From the NCBI GenBank assembly GCA_934129945.1, contig CAKOXC010000001.1:124001-188000 (forward strand): a stretch of 64,000 nucleotides of DNA, written 5' to 3'. Of the stretch, positions 29,390-38,220 are shown one piece after another. The first letter of the stretch is position 1, and the number at the start of each line of letters is the position of its first letter. Source of the DNA: an uncultured Bacilli bacterium. Lineage in GTDB: Bacteria; Bacillota_I; Bacilli_A; RF39; UBA660. The notes beneath the pieces are model-generated. The model was given only the letters and a program-made list of their open reading frames with translations, was not told the origin of the DNA and ran no database searches. The translations under genes and the position numbers were made by a program.

Positions 29390-30319
29390 TTAATCTAACC
29401 TCGCTAGTTCTTTAAAATTTTCTGGAAATCCCATTCTATCTAATACTTTAGCTATAGGTATTACATTTAATTTACCTGCAAGTACATCTATTTCATAAGA
29501 TATTTCATTCAAAAGTAATGTGAAATCATCTTTACGAAGTAGGTGCTTTAAAATAATAATTACCGCAAATAAATCTTCTTTACCATAAATATATTCGCCA
29601 TCCATCATTGGAATATTTAATAATTGATGATACTTTGTATTATATATTGGTTTTTGAGCTCTATGTTCATAAACAATATCTTCATGAGCACACAAATTTC
29701 TATAATTTGAAAGAATTGTTAAGTAACTCATTAATTCTTGATAATTGATATTAAAAACATCTGCTATATTTTTTTGATCATCCACTTTTAATATTCCATA
29801 TAATTCACTAACTATACCAAATGATAAAACTTTTACAACAATCCATGGTGGAATATAACCATAATTTGAAATATAGTGACTTGTTGCTTCATGTTGTCCA
29901 CCATTAATTCTTATTTGTCTCTTCATTTTTTTTAGTAAATCATTAACTTGTCTAGTTTTACTTGGTTCTCTAGTAAAATTTTTAGGATTTAAATAATTTT
30001 TCTCTGTAATACCATAATTTCTTGAAATATTATATGAGATAACACTTTTGATATTATTTTCTATAATAAGGATATTTTTGAAAATGATATTTCTTAGTTG
30101 TCTATCAAAGTTAAATAGTCCATATATTTCACGAAAATTAGTGTTTTGAATAAACTTTTTGCTCTCATTAGATCTAAAAAATAAATGTCTATAACCACTA
30201 ATAAAGAAGTAATTTTCACGTAGTAATATTTCTTTTGCTCTTTCAACATCATCAATTACTAAACCTTTGTTCTTTAAAATATCAACTTGTTCATCTAAAG
30301 TTTTAAATGTTTTGTTCAT
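29390..30319 (-). CDS. Abi_2 (AbiD/AbiF-type) abortive infection HEPN protein
   Basis: 309 residues matching the Abi_2 family: KTLDEQVDILKNKGL and the ENYFFISGYRHLFF segment near the N-terminus, FNFDRQLRNIIF, IENNIKSVISYN, YIPPWIVVKVLSFGIVSELY and the HEPN ribonuclease motif RNLCAH (R-x4-H) in the last third. Family members are linked to phage abortive infection, probably by RNA cleavage. It has its own promoter (30342-30350) and is directly followed by htrA with no gap. Confidence 0.9.
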   Translation of the reverse strand: MNKTFKTLDEQVDILKNKGLVIDDVERAKEILLRENYFFISGYRHLFFRSNESKKFIQNTNFREIYGLFNFDRQLRNIIFKNILIIENNIKSVISYNISRNYGITEKNYLNPKNFTREPSKTRQVNDLLKKMKRQIRINGGQHEATSHYISNYGYIPPWIVVKVLSFGIVSELYGILKVDDQKNIADVFNINYQELMSYLTILSNYRNLCAHEDIVYEHRAQKPIYNTKYHQLLNIPMMDGEYIYGKEDLFAVIIILKHLLRKDDFTLLLNEISYEIDVLAGKLNVIPIAKVLDRMGFPENFKELARLD

Positions 30320-30341
30320 TCAAATCACCCTACTATAGATA

Positions 30342-30350
30342 ATTATATCA
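30342..30350 (-). promoter_or_regulatory. Extended -10 promoter of abi_2-htrA
   Basis: TGATATAAT on the minus strand, 23 bases before the Abi_2 start. No convincing -35 box. It is arranged back to back with the plus-strand promoter at 30391-30399. Confidence 0.45.
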
Positions 30351-30390
30351 TAAAGTACATTTACATACTATATTTTTTATGTGTTAGTTA

Positions 30391-30399
30391 TGTTATAAT
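30391..30399 (+). promoter_or_regulatory. Extended -10 promoter of the phospholipase C-like gene
   Basis: TGTTATAAT on the plus strand, 25 bases before the ATG at 30424. The GGTGA ribosome binding site follows. Confidence 0.45.
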
Positions 30400-30423
30400 T
30401 ATGTGAAAGGTTGGTGAAATTTT

Positions 30424-31404
30424 ATGCCACAATTAATAACTCATAATTTATTTGGAAAAGATGTTTTTAACAAATTGGATAAGAATATTCAAAGTTCTTT
30501 TGAGCAAGAAATTCCTACATATGAAATGTTTTGTCAAAGTTTTGATAATTTCTTATATTATGCCAGCTTTAATATAAAAAAAACTAAAAAAATAAATTTT
30601 TTATCCAAGAGAGGTCATAAAACAAATGTAAGAAAATATTTTATGAACATTTTAAAGAATATCATAGAATTAAATTTACAAAATGACCCTAGCGCTTTAG
30701 CTTATTTATATGGTTCTATAAATCACTATGTACTAGATTCAACCTGTCATCCTTTAATATTTTATAAAACTGGAGTATATGATAGAAGAAAAAAAGAGAC
30801 TAAAAAATTTATGGGTCTGCATGGCGATATGGAATCAAATATTGATGCTTTCTTTTATATAAATAAATGTAAAAAAGCTTACCACAAAGTTAATGTAGTA
30901 AAAGAATTTATTCCTAAAATTAAATTTTCAAATAATTTAAAAATTATTATGGATAAGACTTTCTTAGAAACATTCGATGAAGAAAATGTTGCTAAATATT
31001 ATTTTAAATCATATAATCTTTCAAGAATTTTATATAAAATTTTTATCAATGATAAGTATGGAATCAAAAAAAAATTGTATAAAATTTTTGACAAAGTAGT
31101 TTGGTTTCGCCATAATAATTATGAATACTATACAACTTATATAAAACAACCTAATCTAAGTTATTTAAATATTAATCGAAAAAAATGGTTCTATCCATCA
31201 GATAAAACCATTGAATCTACTGATTCTTTTATTGATTTATATGATAAGTCAATTAAAAAATCAGTCATGCTTATAACCCTTGCAAATGATGTTATAAACG
31301 GTAAAAAAGATATAAAAGAGTTTGAAAAAAATATTGGTAATCTTTCATATGTTAGAGGACTTGATTGTGATCATAGTAAATATATGAGAACATTTGAATT
31401 CTAA
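30424..31404 (+). CDS. Zinc-dependent phospholipase C-like protein
   Basis: 326 residues starting MPQLITHNLFG. It carries the pattern of the zinc-dependent phospholipase C-like family: an early His, DNFLYYASF, then HYVLDSTCHPL and GLHGDMESNIDAFF, giving His and Asp metal ligands. No signal peptide is seen, so it is probably cytoplasmic and the true substrate is unknown. It is one of only two plus-strand genes recognised in the window. Its TAA overlaps the stop of the convergent amidase gene (31401-31404). Confidence 0.8.
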   Translation: MPQLITHNLFGKDVFNKLDKNIQSSFEQEIPTYEMFCQSFDNFLYYASFNIKKTKKINFLSKRGHKTNVRKYFMNILKNIIELNLQNDPSALAYLYGSINHYVLDSTCHPLIFYKTGVYDRRKKETKKFMGLHGDMESNIDAFFYINKCKKAYHKVNVVKEFIPKIKFSNNLKIIMDKTFLETFDEENVAKYYFKSYNLSRILYKIFINDKYGIKKKLYKIFDKVVWFRHNNYEYYTTYIKQPNLSYLNINRKKWFYPSDKTIESTDSFIDLYDKSIKKSVMLITLANDVINGKKDIKEFEKNIGNLSYVRGLDCDHSKYMRTFEF

Positions 31405-32057
31405 TAAAATTTTATGATTGCTTCAGTGATATACTGGGCAATCTTTTTTTGATAATTATCACTTTTTAATTTCTGCTTTTCTTTGTAGTTAGAAAGAAAA
31501 CCACATTCTATTAAAACCCCAGTAGGTTTTAATTTATTATACATATATGTTCTCTCTGGAATATTTTTTATTTCTCTTTTGGTATTAGTTTTTGTATTAA
31601 GATAATTTTGAATAGTTTCAGCTAGTAATTTATTATTATCTTTCTTTTTATTATAGAAAACTTGAGGCCCATAATAACTTGCGTCACTTAAATAATTTAA
31701 ATGAATAGATAAATACATATCTGCATTGTTATTATTTATTATTTTAATACGATTATCAAAATCACTTCTTTTTCTATTATAAATATTTGGACTACTTAAA
31801 TCGTAGTTGCCATTTCTTGTAAGAATAACACTAGCGCCATTAGTACTTAAATAATATTCTAAATATTTGGATATTTTTAAGTTAATATCACTTTCATAAA
31901 CACTGTTAGAAACAGTTCCCGGGTCTTTACCACCATGACCAGGATCAATTACTATAGTTTTTCCAGATAACGGTAAAAGGGCATTTACTTTAAATGTTGA
32001 TAATACTACTATTCCAATTAATAAGTATAATAAATTTCTTATCTTATATTTTTTCAT
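31401..32057 (-). CDS. N-acetylmuramoyl-L-alanine amidase (Amidase_3, CwlD-like)
   Basis: 218 residues. An N-terminal hydrophobic segment (about residues 7-24) precedes the Amidase_3 fold. IVIDPGHGGKDPG (His and zinc), SDINLKISKYL (Glu replaced in the ESD context), LSIHLNYLSD (second His) and GVLIECGFLSN (catalytic Glu) are all visible, so the enzyme looks intact. It cleaves the amide between muramic acid and the stem peptide. The ATG has no good ribosome binding site; a TATAAT lies 5 bases before it. A broken second copy of its 5' end lies at 35779-35935. Confidence 0.93.
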   Translation of the reverse strand: MKKYKIRNLLYLLIGIVVLSTFKVNALLPLSGKTIVIDPGHGGKDPGTVSNSVYESDINLKISKYLEYYLSTNGASVILTRNGNYDLSSPNIYNRKRSDFDNRIKIINNNNADMYLSIHLNYLSDASYYGPQVFYNKKKDNNKLLAETIQNYLNTKTNTKREIKNIPERTYMYNKLKPTGVLIECGFLSNYKEKQKLKSDNYQKKIAQYITEAIIKFY

Positions 32058-32088
32058 ATTATATTATATTGCTTTTTGGATAAAATAT
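31936..32088 (-). repeat. Direct repeat, intact side: amidase 5' end and promoter
   Basis: 153 bases covering the first 40 codons and 31 upstream bases of the amidase match 35783-35935 without gaps (offset 3847), apart from scattered substitutions. The two copies are in the same orientation and flank the ABC exporter genes. Confidence 0.85.
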
Positions 32089-32196
32089 ACGAAAAATTTA
32101 AAATTAATTACTTAATTATTAATATATCGAATAGTTAAATTTGATTTAATCCTGACTAAGATTTGTTGCTAATATTTTTATAAATATACATCTTTT

Positions 32197-33903
32197 TTAT
32201 TTTTGAAGTATCTTATAATAATTATTTTTCTTTATTAAGTCTTTATGTTTTCCCTTTCCAACTAATTTACCATGATCTATAACTATTATTTCATCGGCCA
32301 TTTTCATTAATTGTGGTTTATGTGTAATCATTATTATTGTGTGATCTTTTTTTAAATCTTTTAAAATATTTACAATTTTTTTTGATGTATTTAAATCAAG
32401 TGATGATGTTACTTCATCAAATAATAATACCTCAGATTTTGAAAGTAATGTCCTTGCTAAAGCTATCAATTGTTTTTGCCCAGTAGATATATTCTCAGCA
32501 TTACTAATTAATTTAGTATTATAACCATCTGGTAAAGACATTATAAAATCATGAACACCAGCTCTTTTACAAGCATTCACTTGATTTTCTCTATTAGAAT
32601 CTACTAAGCTCAAATTTTCTCTGATACTCATATCAAATATAAAGGGTTTTTGTGTAACTATTGCAACATTACTAGAATAAACATCTTTTGAATATTTATA
32701 TATATTTTCATTATCTAAAAATATTTCACCCTTATTTGCTTTATATAGTCTCAACAATAACCTAAATATTGTAGATTTACCAGAACCACTTTTTCCAACA
32801 ATTGCCACAAATGATTTTGGTGATATCTTAAAACTAACATCTTTCATAACTTCCTGTTTTTCATAAGTAAATGATACATTTTTAAATTCTACTTCACCAA
32901 CTATATTATCAGTATTATTAATACCAAATTTAATCATATTTTTAGTTTTATAATTTAAAATATTATATATTCTATCAACTCTAATAGAATTATCTGATAT
33001 TTTATTTAAACATTCATGAAATTTAGTAAATCTAGACTCAACATTTTCATAATATCCAATGACAAGTACTAATGTTGCAACATCATATTTATTATGTAAT
33101 ATTAAATAAATTAATATAAAATATATAAATATTTTACCAAATCCTAAAATAGTAGGTATGAAAACATATATATTATTTATATATTTTCTTTTGTTAAAAT
33201 AATTTTTTCGCCAATATTTTTTATAATTTTCAAGATAAGTTGTAATATTATTTTCCATATTAAAAGATTTAATTTCTTTATTTCCATCTAATACTTGACC
33301 CATTAATCCAGAAATTTTATCCTGATATTTTCTTTGACCATTTAAATAATAATTTTTTTTAACTATATTTTTGTGTAAAAAATATAATGAAATCAAGTTT
33401 AGTGCTAGAGTAGTTAATCCAATATAAATATTTACTTTAAAAATAATAAATAATGCTACAAATGTAGAAATTATTTCTGCTATTGCATCAAAAATTTCGT
33501 CAGGAATTTGCATTATTTCCCCAACATCATTAAATGCTGTGTTTATAATAAAAGGCGTTGAAATATTTTTTGAAAAATTTTCATCATAAGTTGTTACTTT
33601 ATCCATTATTAATTGCTGTAATTTATTATGAGTAAATATAGAATTTTTTTCATATGAAACGTAATTATAATGATGACATAAAACATAAAAGAAACTACTT
33701 CCTAAAAAAAATAATGTAAAATTTCCCGCCATTCGAAAATCATGAATTGTTGCAAATTCTACAATCTTAGCAGCTGCAAATGGTATTAACAAAAAAGATA
33801 AACTTTTAAGAAATGACGATAACATTAAATTAAATAATAATTTTTTATCATTTGCACCTAAACTAAAGAATTTTTTTACTATTAAATAATATTGTTTAAT
33901 CAT
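32197..33903 (-). CDS. ABC exporter half-transporter, consensus Walker B subunit
   Basis: 568 residues: six-helix membrane domain, then ATPase domain with Walker A GKSGSGKST, Walker B VLLFDEVTSSLD (catalytic Glu present) and switch His (MITHKP). Its signature is ISTGQ, degenerate compared with LSGGQ. The partner gene upstream has the opposite pattern, so the pair should form a heterodimer with one consensus and one degenerate ATP site. The ATG at 33903 overlaps the partner stop by 8 bases (ATGATTAA). The substrate is unknown; peptides, lipids or drugs are typical. The exporter lies between an intact and a broken copy of the amidase 5' end. Confidence 0.92.
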   Translation of the reverse strand: MIKQYYLIVKKFFSLGANDKKLLFNLMLSSFLKSLSFLLIPFAAAKIVEFATIHDFRMAGNFTLFFLGSSFFYVLCHHYNYVSYEKNSIFTHNKLQQLIMDKVTTYDENFSKNISTPFIINTAFNDVGEIMQIPDEIFDAIAEIISTFVALFIIFKVNIYIGLTTLALNLISLYFLHKNIVKKNYYLNGQRKYQDKISGLMGQVLDGNKEIKSFNMENNITTYLENYKKYWRKNYFNKRKYINNIYVFIPTILGFGKIFIYFILIYLILHNKYDVATLVLVIGYYENVESRFTKFHECLNKISDNSIRVDRIYNILNYKTKNMIKFGINNTDNIVGEVEFKNVSFTYEKQEVMKDVSFKISPKSFVAIVGKSGSGKSTIFRLLLRLYKANKGEIFLDNENIYKYSKDVYSSNVAIVTQKPFIFDMSIRENLSLVDSNRENQVNACKRAGVHDFIMSLPDGYNTKLISNAENISTGQKQLIALARTLLSKSEVLLFDEVTSSLDLNTSKKIVNILKDLKKDHTIIMITHKPQLMKMADEIIVIDHGKLVGKGKHKDLIKKNNYYKILQK

Positions 33904-35638
33904 TATCAAACACCCCTATTCTACTTGGAGATTTTCTTGATTGCAACATTTGATAAATTTCATTTCTTTCAATTAATTGTTTGTGGGTACCAACATCACT
34001 TATTTTACCTTTATCTAAAACTACAATTCTATCAGCTTCTTTCATTAAATCAGGTTTCTTTGTTATCATAATAATGGTATGATCTTTTTTTAAATTATTA
34101 ATTAATTTAGGAACTAATTTTGCAGTATCAGGATCAAGTGATGTTGTGATATCATCCAAAAGCAAAACCTCAGCATCAGTTAGAATTGTTCTTGCTATTG
34201 AAATCATTTGTTTCTGGCCCCCTGAAATGTTACTACCATTTTCTCTTAAAATTGTGTTATAACCATTCGGAAGAGTTTCAATAAAATCATGAATTTGAGC
34301 AGTTTTACAAGCTTCTACTTGGTGTTCAATATTATTATCCACAAAATTTAAATTTTTTCTTATACTCATGTTAAATATAAAAGGTTTTTGATTTACAATC
34401 GATACAGTACTAGAATAAGTTTCTTTTGTAAAATCATAAATATTAACATTATCTAATGTTATTTTGCCTTTTGAAGGTTCAAATAATCTTAATAATAAAT
34501 TGAACATCATTGTTTTTCCAGATCCAGCCTCACCTACAATAGCAACAACATCGTTATGATCTATTTTTAAATTTATATTTTGTAATATATATTTATCGTT
34601 TATTTTTAACGATACATTTCTAAATTCTATTATTCCATGAACATCTTTTGTATCAATTGTTCCAAATTTTATTTTTTTAGATTCATAATTCAATATATCA
34701 TTTATTCTACAAACAGCGGTATTTACCTCTCTAATTTTAGAAGTAGAATCTATAAAATCATTAATGTATTCAATTAAATATTCATGATATGAAATAATTA
34801 ATATAAGATCACTTATTTCAAGAGATTTATTAAACATTAATAAAAGTAATATTAAATATAATAAAAATCTAAAAAAATAAGCAATCACTTTTACATCGTT
34901 ATCTCTTAAAGCAAAATATGTTCTTTTATAACTATAGCATTTTGAAAATTTATTTTGAATGATATGTAATTTCCCTTTTAATTTTAAAATCATATTAAAT
35001 GTTTTTATTTCTTGTAATCCAGATACTATTTGAGTTAATAATGTTGAATATTTATCATCTTGAGCAACTACTTTGTTATGATAATAATTACCTTTCCTAT
35101 CAAAATAATTACGACATTTTGTATAAATATAACAAAACAAGATTAATATTAAAGTCAAAAACACATTATAAAAAGATACTATAATTAATACAGCTAATAT
35201 TTGTAAGGCTCCCACTAAAACTTCTGAAATTCTATCGTTCATATCTCCAATATTTATAATATCTGAATTTATTGAATTCATTAAGCGGCCCTTACTAAAA
35301 AATCTAGTAAAGTTATTATCAACCAAAATTAATTTATTTAGAACTTTGGTTGTTAATTTGTCATAACAATAATTCATGTTAAAGCCAAAAATTTTATAAT
35401 TAATATAAAGAGCCATATTATATAAAATATAAATTATTAAAAATAAAAGTAAAAATAAATATGATTTATCTGCATTTCCTAATGTCAAATTTTTTATAAT
35501 TATTGAAGCTATAAGAGGTAATAAGATTGAAAATCCTTTATAAAATATTGCAGATAATATATTTATAATAATATATATCATTTTAAATTCAGCTAATTTT
35601 AAATAATCTCTTATAAAATTGTAATACTCTTTTATCAT
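33896..35638 (-). CDS. ABC exporter half-transporter, degenerate ATP-site subunit
   Basis: 580 residues with a six-helix membrane domain and ATPase domain. Walker A is GEAGSGKT. Walker B ends LLLDD, with Asp instead of the catalytic Glu, and the switch His is Lys (MITKKP). Its signature ISGGQ is near-consensus. In heterodimeric exporters such as BmrCD or TM287/288 these changes mark the non-hydrolysing site. It is the first gene of a two-gene operon with an extended -10 box upstream. The ATG follows AGAGGTATTATATTT. Confidence 0.92.
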   Translation of the reverse strand: MIKEYYNFIRDYLKLAEFKMIYIIINILSAIFYKGFSILLPLIASIIIKNLTLGNADKSYLFLLLFLIIYILYNMALYINYKIFGFNMNYCYDKLTTKVLNKLILVDNNFTRFFSKGRLMNSINSDIINIGDMNDRISEVLVGALQILAVLIIVSFYNVFLTLILILFCYIYTKCRNYFDRKGNYYHNKVVAQDDKYSTLLTQIVSGLQEIKTFNMILKLKGKLHIIQNKFSKCYSYKRTYFALRDNDVKVIAYFFRFLLYLILLLLMFNKSLEISDLILIISYHEYLIEYINDFIDSTSKIREVNTAVCRINDILNYESKKIKFGTIDTKDVHGIIEFRNVSLKINDKYILQNINLKIDHNDVVAIVGEAGSGKTMMFNLLLRLFEPSKGKITLDNVNIYDFTKETYSSTVSIVNQKPFIFNMSIRKNLNFVDNNIEHQVEACKTAQIHDFIETLPNGYNTILRENGSNISGGQKQMISIARTILTDAEVLLLDDITTSLDPDTAKLVPKLINNLKKDHTIIMITKKPDLMKEADRIVVLDKGKISDVGTHKQLIERNEIYQMLQSRKSPSRIGVFDND

Positions 35639-35660
35639 AAATATAATACCTCTTGTAAGA

Positions 35661-35669
35661 AGTATAACA
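35661..35669 (-). promoter_or_regulatory. Extended -10 promoter of the ABC exporter operon
   Basis: TGTTATACT, 23 bases upstream of the exporter start. It means the insert carries its own promoter. Confidence 0.4.
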
Positions 35670-35704
35670 TAAATTAATTAATATATCATTAGTTTTAGCA
35701 TAAT

Positions 35705-35731
35705 AAAAATACTTCGCTAAAAAGTATTTTC
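35705..35731. terminator. Hairpin terminator between the amidase remnant and the ABC operon
   Basis: The stem AAAATACTT/AAGTATTTT (35706-35714 and 35722-35730) has T-runs on both strands. On the minus strand it ends transcription coming from the amidase remnant. Confidence 0.65.
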
Positions 35732-35778
35732 ATTTATTTATTACAACTAATTCTATTTACTTTGGTTTTATTTGCACT

Positions 35779-35904
35779 TTAGTGACAAAGATCAATTACT
35801 ACATTTTTTCTAGATAATGGTAAAAAGGTACTTACCTTAAATGTTGATAGTACTACTAATCCAATTAATAAATATAATAAATTTCTTATCTTATATTTTT
35901 TCAT
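35779..35904 (-). pseudogene. Truncated duplicate of the amidase 5' end
   Basis: An ATG at 35904 opens 41 codons beginning MKKYKIRNLLYLLIG, almost the same as the intact amidase, then reaches VVIDLCH and a TAA. The catalytic PGHGG is already lost. The match continues 31 bases upstream through the shared promoter region to 35935. It is a remnant, not a working gene. Together with 31936-32088 it flanks the ABC exporter pair as direct repeats. The whole gap 35639-36098 holds this remnant, a terminator and the broken reading frame at 35943-36098. Confidence 0.85.
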
Positions 35905-35942
35905 ATTATATTATATTGCTTTTTGGATAAAATATGTTTTAT

Positions 35943-36098
35943 TTAAACTTTACCAGGATATAAATATTCTTCATGTATATCTGGATAACCATTTATGTAA
36001 AATTCAAAAATATCACTAAGAATTTTTACGCATATTTCATAACTCTTATTATCAAATAAATTTTTATCAAAAAAATATTTCTTAATTCATCATTAATT
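35943..36098 (-). pseudogene. Probable frameshifted remnant of an unidentified gene
   Basis: Past the poly-Asn gene, the minus strand reads IDRINDELRNIF in one frame and, after a run of seven T (36069-36075), FFDKNLFDNKSYEICVKIL and on to EEYLYPGKV-stop in another. One extra T in the run would join them into a smooth charged protein end of about 55 residues. No start or ribosome binding site is seen. I do not recognise the family. It may be the decayed end of a former operon gene. Confidence 0.4.
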
Positions 36099-36464
36099 CT
36101 ATCTATTGTTGTTGTTATTATTGTTGTTATTATTGTTATTGTTATTACTTGATGATCCACCATATGAACTGGAAGAACTTGGTTCATAATGTGGTATTAC
36201 TGAAATTCCAGTTTTCCCAATACTAATAGCATCAAAAGAATTATTTTTTGGGACTAATGGAATTGTCTTAATAACTTTAGTATTTGCATCAACAAAAGAT
36301 AAAACTTGTTGATTTGCTACAATAGAATTATCTGGCGATTGACCTAAAAAGTTATATATTTCATTAAATACATTTTCAGTAATATTATCATAATAATTAG
36401 TAAGAGTATAACACTTTTTAAGTCTCACTATTTCATTATATGTTTTAGGTTTTTTATCAATCAC
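36099..36464 (-). CDS. Small protein with Ser/Gly/poly-Asn tail, candidate radical SAM substrate
   Basis: 121 residues from a GTG start that follows AGGAGG by 7 bases, a strong site, and overlaps the radical SAM stop (GTGA), so the two are translationally coupled. Residues 1-94 look like a small folded or leader part with one Cys (KKCYTL). The tail is SSSSSYGGSSS followed by 14 Asn and a final Arg. The Asn codons mix AAT and AAC. Small proteins with low-complexity C-terminal cores beside radical SAM/SPASM enzymes are often RiPP precursors, hence the guess that this is the substrate. It could instead be a partner or chaperone. No known precursor family was recognised. Confidence 0.6.
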   Translation of the reverse strand: MIDKKPKTYNEIVRLKKCYTLTNYYDNITENVFNEIYNFLGQSPDNSIVANQQVLSFVDANTKVIKTIPLVPKNNSFDAISIGKTGISVIPHYEPSSSSSYGGSSSNNNNNNNNNNNNNNR

Positions 36465-38218
36465 TTAGTTACCTCCTTACTGTCAATATAGAAAAATTCT
36501 ATATTTTGAAATGGCAAATTAATTGCTTGTATATGATAATAAGCATTGTTTTTTTGCTTTAAATAATGATAATCTCTTAATTCTGATGTTGTAAAGAAAA
36601 GATTATTTGGTAATTCATGAGAAACATCATCATAATAAATTTTTAAAATTTTTGTTATATCAACACAATAATAACCTTTTTTATCAGAAGCATTTTTTGT
36701 AATTGTATTTGTATATATTTGATGTGTCATAATATGTTCTTGCTTACTTCTATTTTCATCACCATAGATTATTAAATTTCCACTAAGTAACATAATATAT
36801 AGAGAATTATTATTAGGAAAATCGCAATTTTCTAATACGCCCTTTTTTATATAAAGACTAATTTTACTTTCATCAGTCAAAAAAATTATATCTCTATTAG
36901 ACTTTATGATTTGAGATTCTAATTTATATTCAATATCATCAACTTTTAATATAAAAACATTGGAACTATATATATTTTCTAATTTTTTATCATTATTAAT
37001 GATATCCAATAAATTAGGCAGATCAAATTTGTTTTGTAATTTTGGATAATAATTATTTGCTATACTAGGATGTATTTTACTTAAATAAACATAAACAGAT
37101 TCATCATTATATTCATCCTTTGGATATAGTTCTTGATTATCTTTATATATTTCTTGTTGTAGTTTACAAGTATATGATTTATTAATTTGATAAGTCTTTT
37201 TTACGAATGGGCAACCAGTTTTGCATAAATATAAATATTTGCAGTCATAACATGCCCTATTAAAACCAACTTTGTTATGGCTTTCAAATATTTTTCTCAT
37301 AGCATTATTCATAATATCTTCAACAGAATCAGTATAAATATTACCATAATAGAAGTCCTTATTTTTTTGACCTCTAACACATGAATAAATATCTCCATCT
37401 CTTTCAAGTAAGAAAAACTTTTCTCCACAGTTATCACAATTGGTACAATATGTTGGATTAAATTCAGCAAACCAAGTATTTTTTACACCATAATCTAAAG
37501 AAGTACCTATAAACTCTTTTTTCATTCGATTATATAAATTTATTTGTTCTTCTTCTGTCATTGCTGTTAATATATCATCCTCAGCAGTAGTAAAACCAAT
37601 CATAAAATTAAAATCGTTCATATCCAAGCAAGTATTTTTTTCTAAATATTTAATATCTTTTACGATTTCATCTAATTTATCATAATGTTCTTTAAAAATA
37701 GTAGCTGAAACTTTTTTTCTATTTGGTATATCTTTAAGTAATTCAATGTTTTTAAGTATTCTATCAAGAGTTTTTTGATTTCCTTTTGTTACTCTATATT
37801 CATCATGTAGAGAAAATGGAAGATCTAGACTACCACTAATTGAAACATTAAATTCTTTAATTGTATCTATATGTTTTTCAATATTTAATAAGTTTGTTTT
37901 AATATGTGGTTCTCCAACTTTAAATCCATTAGCTTCAATGATTTTTTTATTATTGTAATAGTAATCTTTTATAAATTTAATTATATCTCTAAAATCTTTT
38001 TTTGAAAGAGTAGTAACTTCACCACCATGTAAAGAAATATTAAAAGGAATTACATTTACTTTTTTTAATTTTTCTACTGCATACTTTAATGTTTTTAAAT
38101 ATTTATCGTCTTGCTTCAAATCGATAGTATTTTCTTTTAAATAGCAATATTTACATTGCATATTACAGTTCATTGTAGGAACATATAATAAATGTATAAA
38201 TTTGTAATCTTTATTCAT
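36461..38218 (-). CDS. Radical SAM/SPASM peptide or protein maturase
   Basis: 585 residues. The radical SAM motif CNMQCKYC (C-x3-C-x2-C) is near residue 18, followed by SLHGGEVTT. A SPASM-type cluster region spans CTNCDNCGEKFF, IYSCVRG, RACYDCKYLYLCKTGC and YTCKLQ (about residues 258-350), which would hold auxiliary iron-sulfur clusters. The last 200 or so residues, after the SPASM part, match nothing I know and may bind the substrate. Such enzymes install thioethers, cyclophanes or D-residues on peptides, or mature sulfatases. It starts 2 bases after the LRR gene and overlaps the small gene downstream. The reaction cannot be assigned from sequence. Confidence 0.9.
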   Translation of the reverse strand: MNKDYKFIHLLYVPTMNCNMQCKYCYLKENTIDLKQDDKYLKTLKYAVEKLKKVNVIPFNISLHGGEVTTLSKKDFRDIIKFIKDYYYNNKKIIEANGFKVGEPHIKTNLLNIEKHIDTIKEFNVSISGSLDLPFSLHDEYRVTKGNQKTLDRILKNIELLKDIPNRKKVSATIFKEHYDKLDEIVKDIKYLEKNTCLDMNDFNFMIGFTTAEDDILTAMTEEEQINLYNRMKKEFIGTSLDYGVKNTWFAEFNPTYCTNCDNCGEKFFLLERDGDIYSCVRGQKNKDFYYGNIYTDSVEDIMNNAMRKIFESHNKVGFNRACYDCKYLYLCKTGCPFVKKTYQINKSYTCKLQQEIYKDNQELYPKDEYNDESVYVYLSKIHPSIANNYYPKLQNKFDLPNLLDIINNDKKLENIYSSNVFILKVDDIEYKLESQIIKSNRDIIFLTDESKISLYIKKGVLENCDFPNNNSLYIMLLSGNLIIYGDENRSKQEHIMTHQIYTNTITKNASDKKGYYCVDITKILKIYYDDVSHELPNNLFFTTSELRDYHYLKQKNNAYYHIQAINLPFQNIEFFYIDSKEVTK

Positions 38219-38220
38219 AA

